Positions 63,794-64,000 of a stretch of 64,000 bases of DNA are shown piece by piece. The notes below the pieces were generated by a model. It was not told the DNA's origin and did no database searches. It worked only from the letters and a program-made list of their open reading frames with translations. The DNA is from Paulownia fortunei (taxonomy: Eukaryota > Streptophyta > Magnoliopsida > Lamiales > Paulowniaceae), in contig CM033106.1 in the NCBI GenBank assembly GCA_019321725.1, positions 28,818,118 to 28,882,117 on the forward strand, written 5' to 3'. The position numbers and the translations under genes are program-made. Position 1 is the first letter of the stretch, and the number at the start of each line of letters is the position of its first letter.

Positions 63794-63917
63794 AACTAGA
63801 CTTCAGCTCCTTGAAACCCTCTTTGAATCACTCAAAAAAGCCTTGGCACAAGTACAACAAAAAAAAAAATCCAATGAAAACTCTTCAAAACTAGTCACCA
63901 TTTTAAATACTTTGTAG
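63790..63917 (+). pseudogene. Coiled-coil-like tail in a shifted frame
   Basis: In the frame one step from the RNase H fragment, an open stretch reads LETRLQLLETLFESLKKALA and continues through a Lys-rich segment to a TAG at 63915-63917. The heptad-like Leu spacing suggests a coiled coil. It may be the original C-terminus of the viral polyprotein or the start of a small second open frame. Confidence 0.4.
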
Positions 63918-64000
63918 GTATTGTCAAAATCAGATGATTCTTCTAAAACCTTTTCACAAAAATAATTTTCAAATTCTCAAATTTCTTTGACCCAAGATTC

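Larger units (their letters stand above)
60740..64000 (+). mobile_element. Endogenous caulimovirid (pararetrovirus) remnant
   Basis: In order on the plus strand there are a promoter with as-1-like elements and a TATA box, a leader of about 580 bases, a movement-protein remnant, a non-viral or unreadable gap, and an RT-RNase H remnant running to near the window end. This order matches the Caulimoviridae. The coat protein, protease and the RT catalytic core (YxDD) are not seen. Reading frames are interrupted by stops and frame shifts, so the copy is dead. The genus is not determined. Movement protein first in the coding region, a TREFL-type end of RNase H, and nearby TA repeats suggest something close to florendoviruses, as an inference. 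The left boundary is uncertain and the right one lies outside the window. Confidence 0.85.

Overview
This is a window of nuclear DNA from a flowering plant, most likely a core eudicot. The evidence is small exons with GT-AG introns and in-phase plant splice consensus, plant-only protein families, very AT-rich spacers full of microsatellites, tRNA-derived SINEs and MITE-like fold-backs, and an old endogenous caulimovirid copy. The progesterone 5-beta-reductase gene keeps exactly the length and residue numbering I remember for the Digitalis enzyme. That makes Lamiales an attractive guess, but it is an inference only. There is no operon organisation; each gene is its own transcription unit.

Layout. 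A small LEA-like two-exon gene lies at 1029-2603 (+), followed by a SINE with a clear 19-bp target-site duplication (2746-3183). A RING-H2 E3 ligase of the RHY1A type lies at 4447-7233 (+, three coding exons). A clade D type 2C protein phosphatase lies at 11619-14900 (+, four exons). A truncated ZSWIM7/SWS1-like fragment may lie near 16.8-17.0 kb. Two PRISE (progesterone 5-beta-reductase/iridoid-synthase family) copies lie on the minus strand: an intact gene (17976-19273) and a decayed tandem copy (21372-22687). An intronless plastid-type PPR gene (24213-26684, -) and a plastid-type SWIB-domain gene (28342-29819, -) follow. A classical arabinogalactan protein lies at 36041-37319 (+). A DUF620 gene lies at 43637-45642 (-). 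Then comes about 12 kb of AT-rich spacer with MITE- and SINE-like insertions. At 57631-59070 (+) there are two phase-compatible first exons of a gene whose continuation I cannot find. From about 60.3 kb to the end there is repeat-rich DNA and a broken pararetrovirus copy with a recognisable as-1/TATA type promoter, a movement-protein remnant and an RT-RNase H remnant.

How the genes relate. They are independent housekeeping, signalling or metabolism genes and do not form a cluster for one pathway. The PPR and SWIB proteins are both predicted to act in chloroplasts, and both have TGGGCC/GGCCCA (site II type) motifs upstream, typical of organelle-related nuclear genes. The two PRISE copies are a local duplication in which one copy has died. 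I found no strong case for a wholly new system. The observations most worth following up are the perfect 21-nt fold-back at 37.8 kb, the viral promoter region with its long inverted repeat, the orphan exons beside it, and the duplicated 5' splice site in the SWIB gene.

All protein family names come from recognising sequence patterns by eye. No search was run, and gene boundaries outside the coding exons are not determined.
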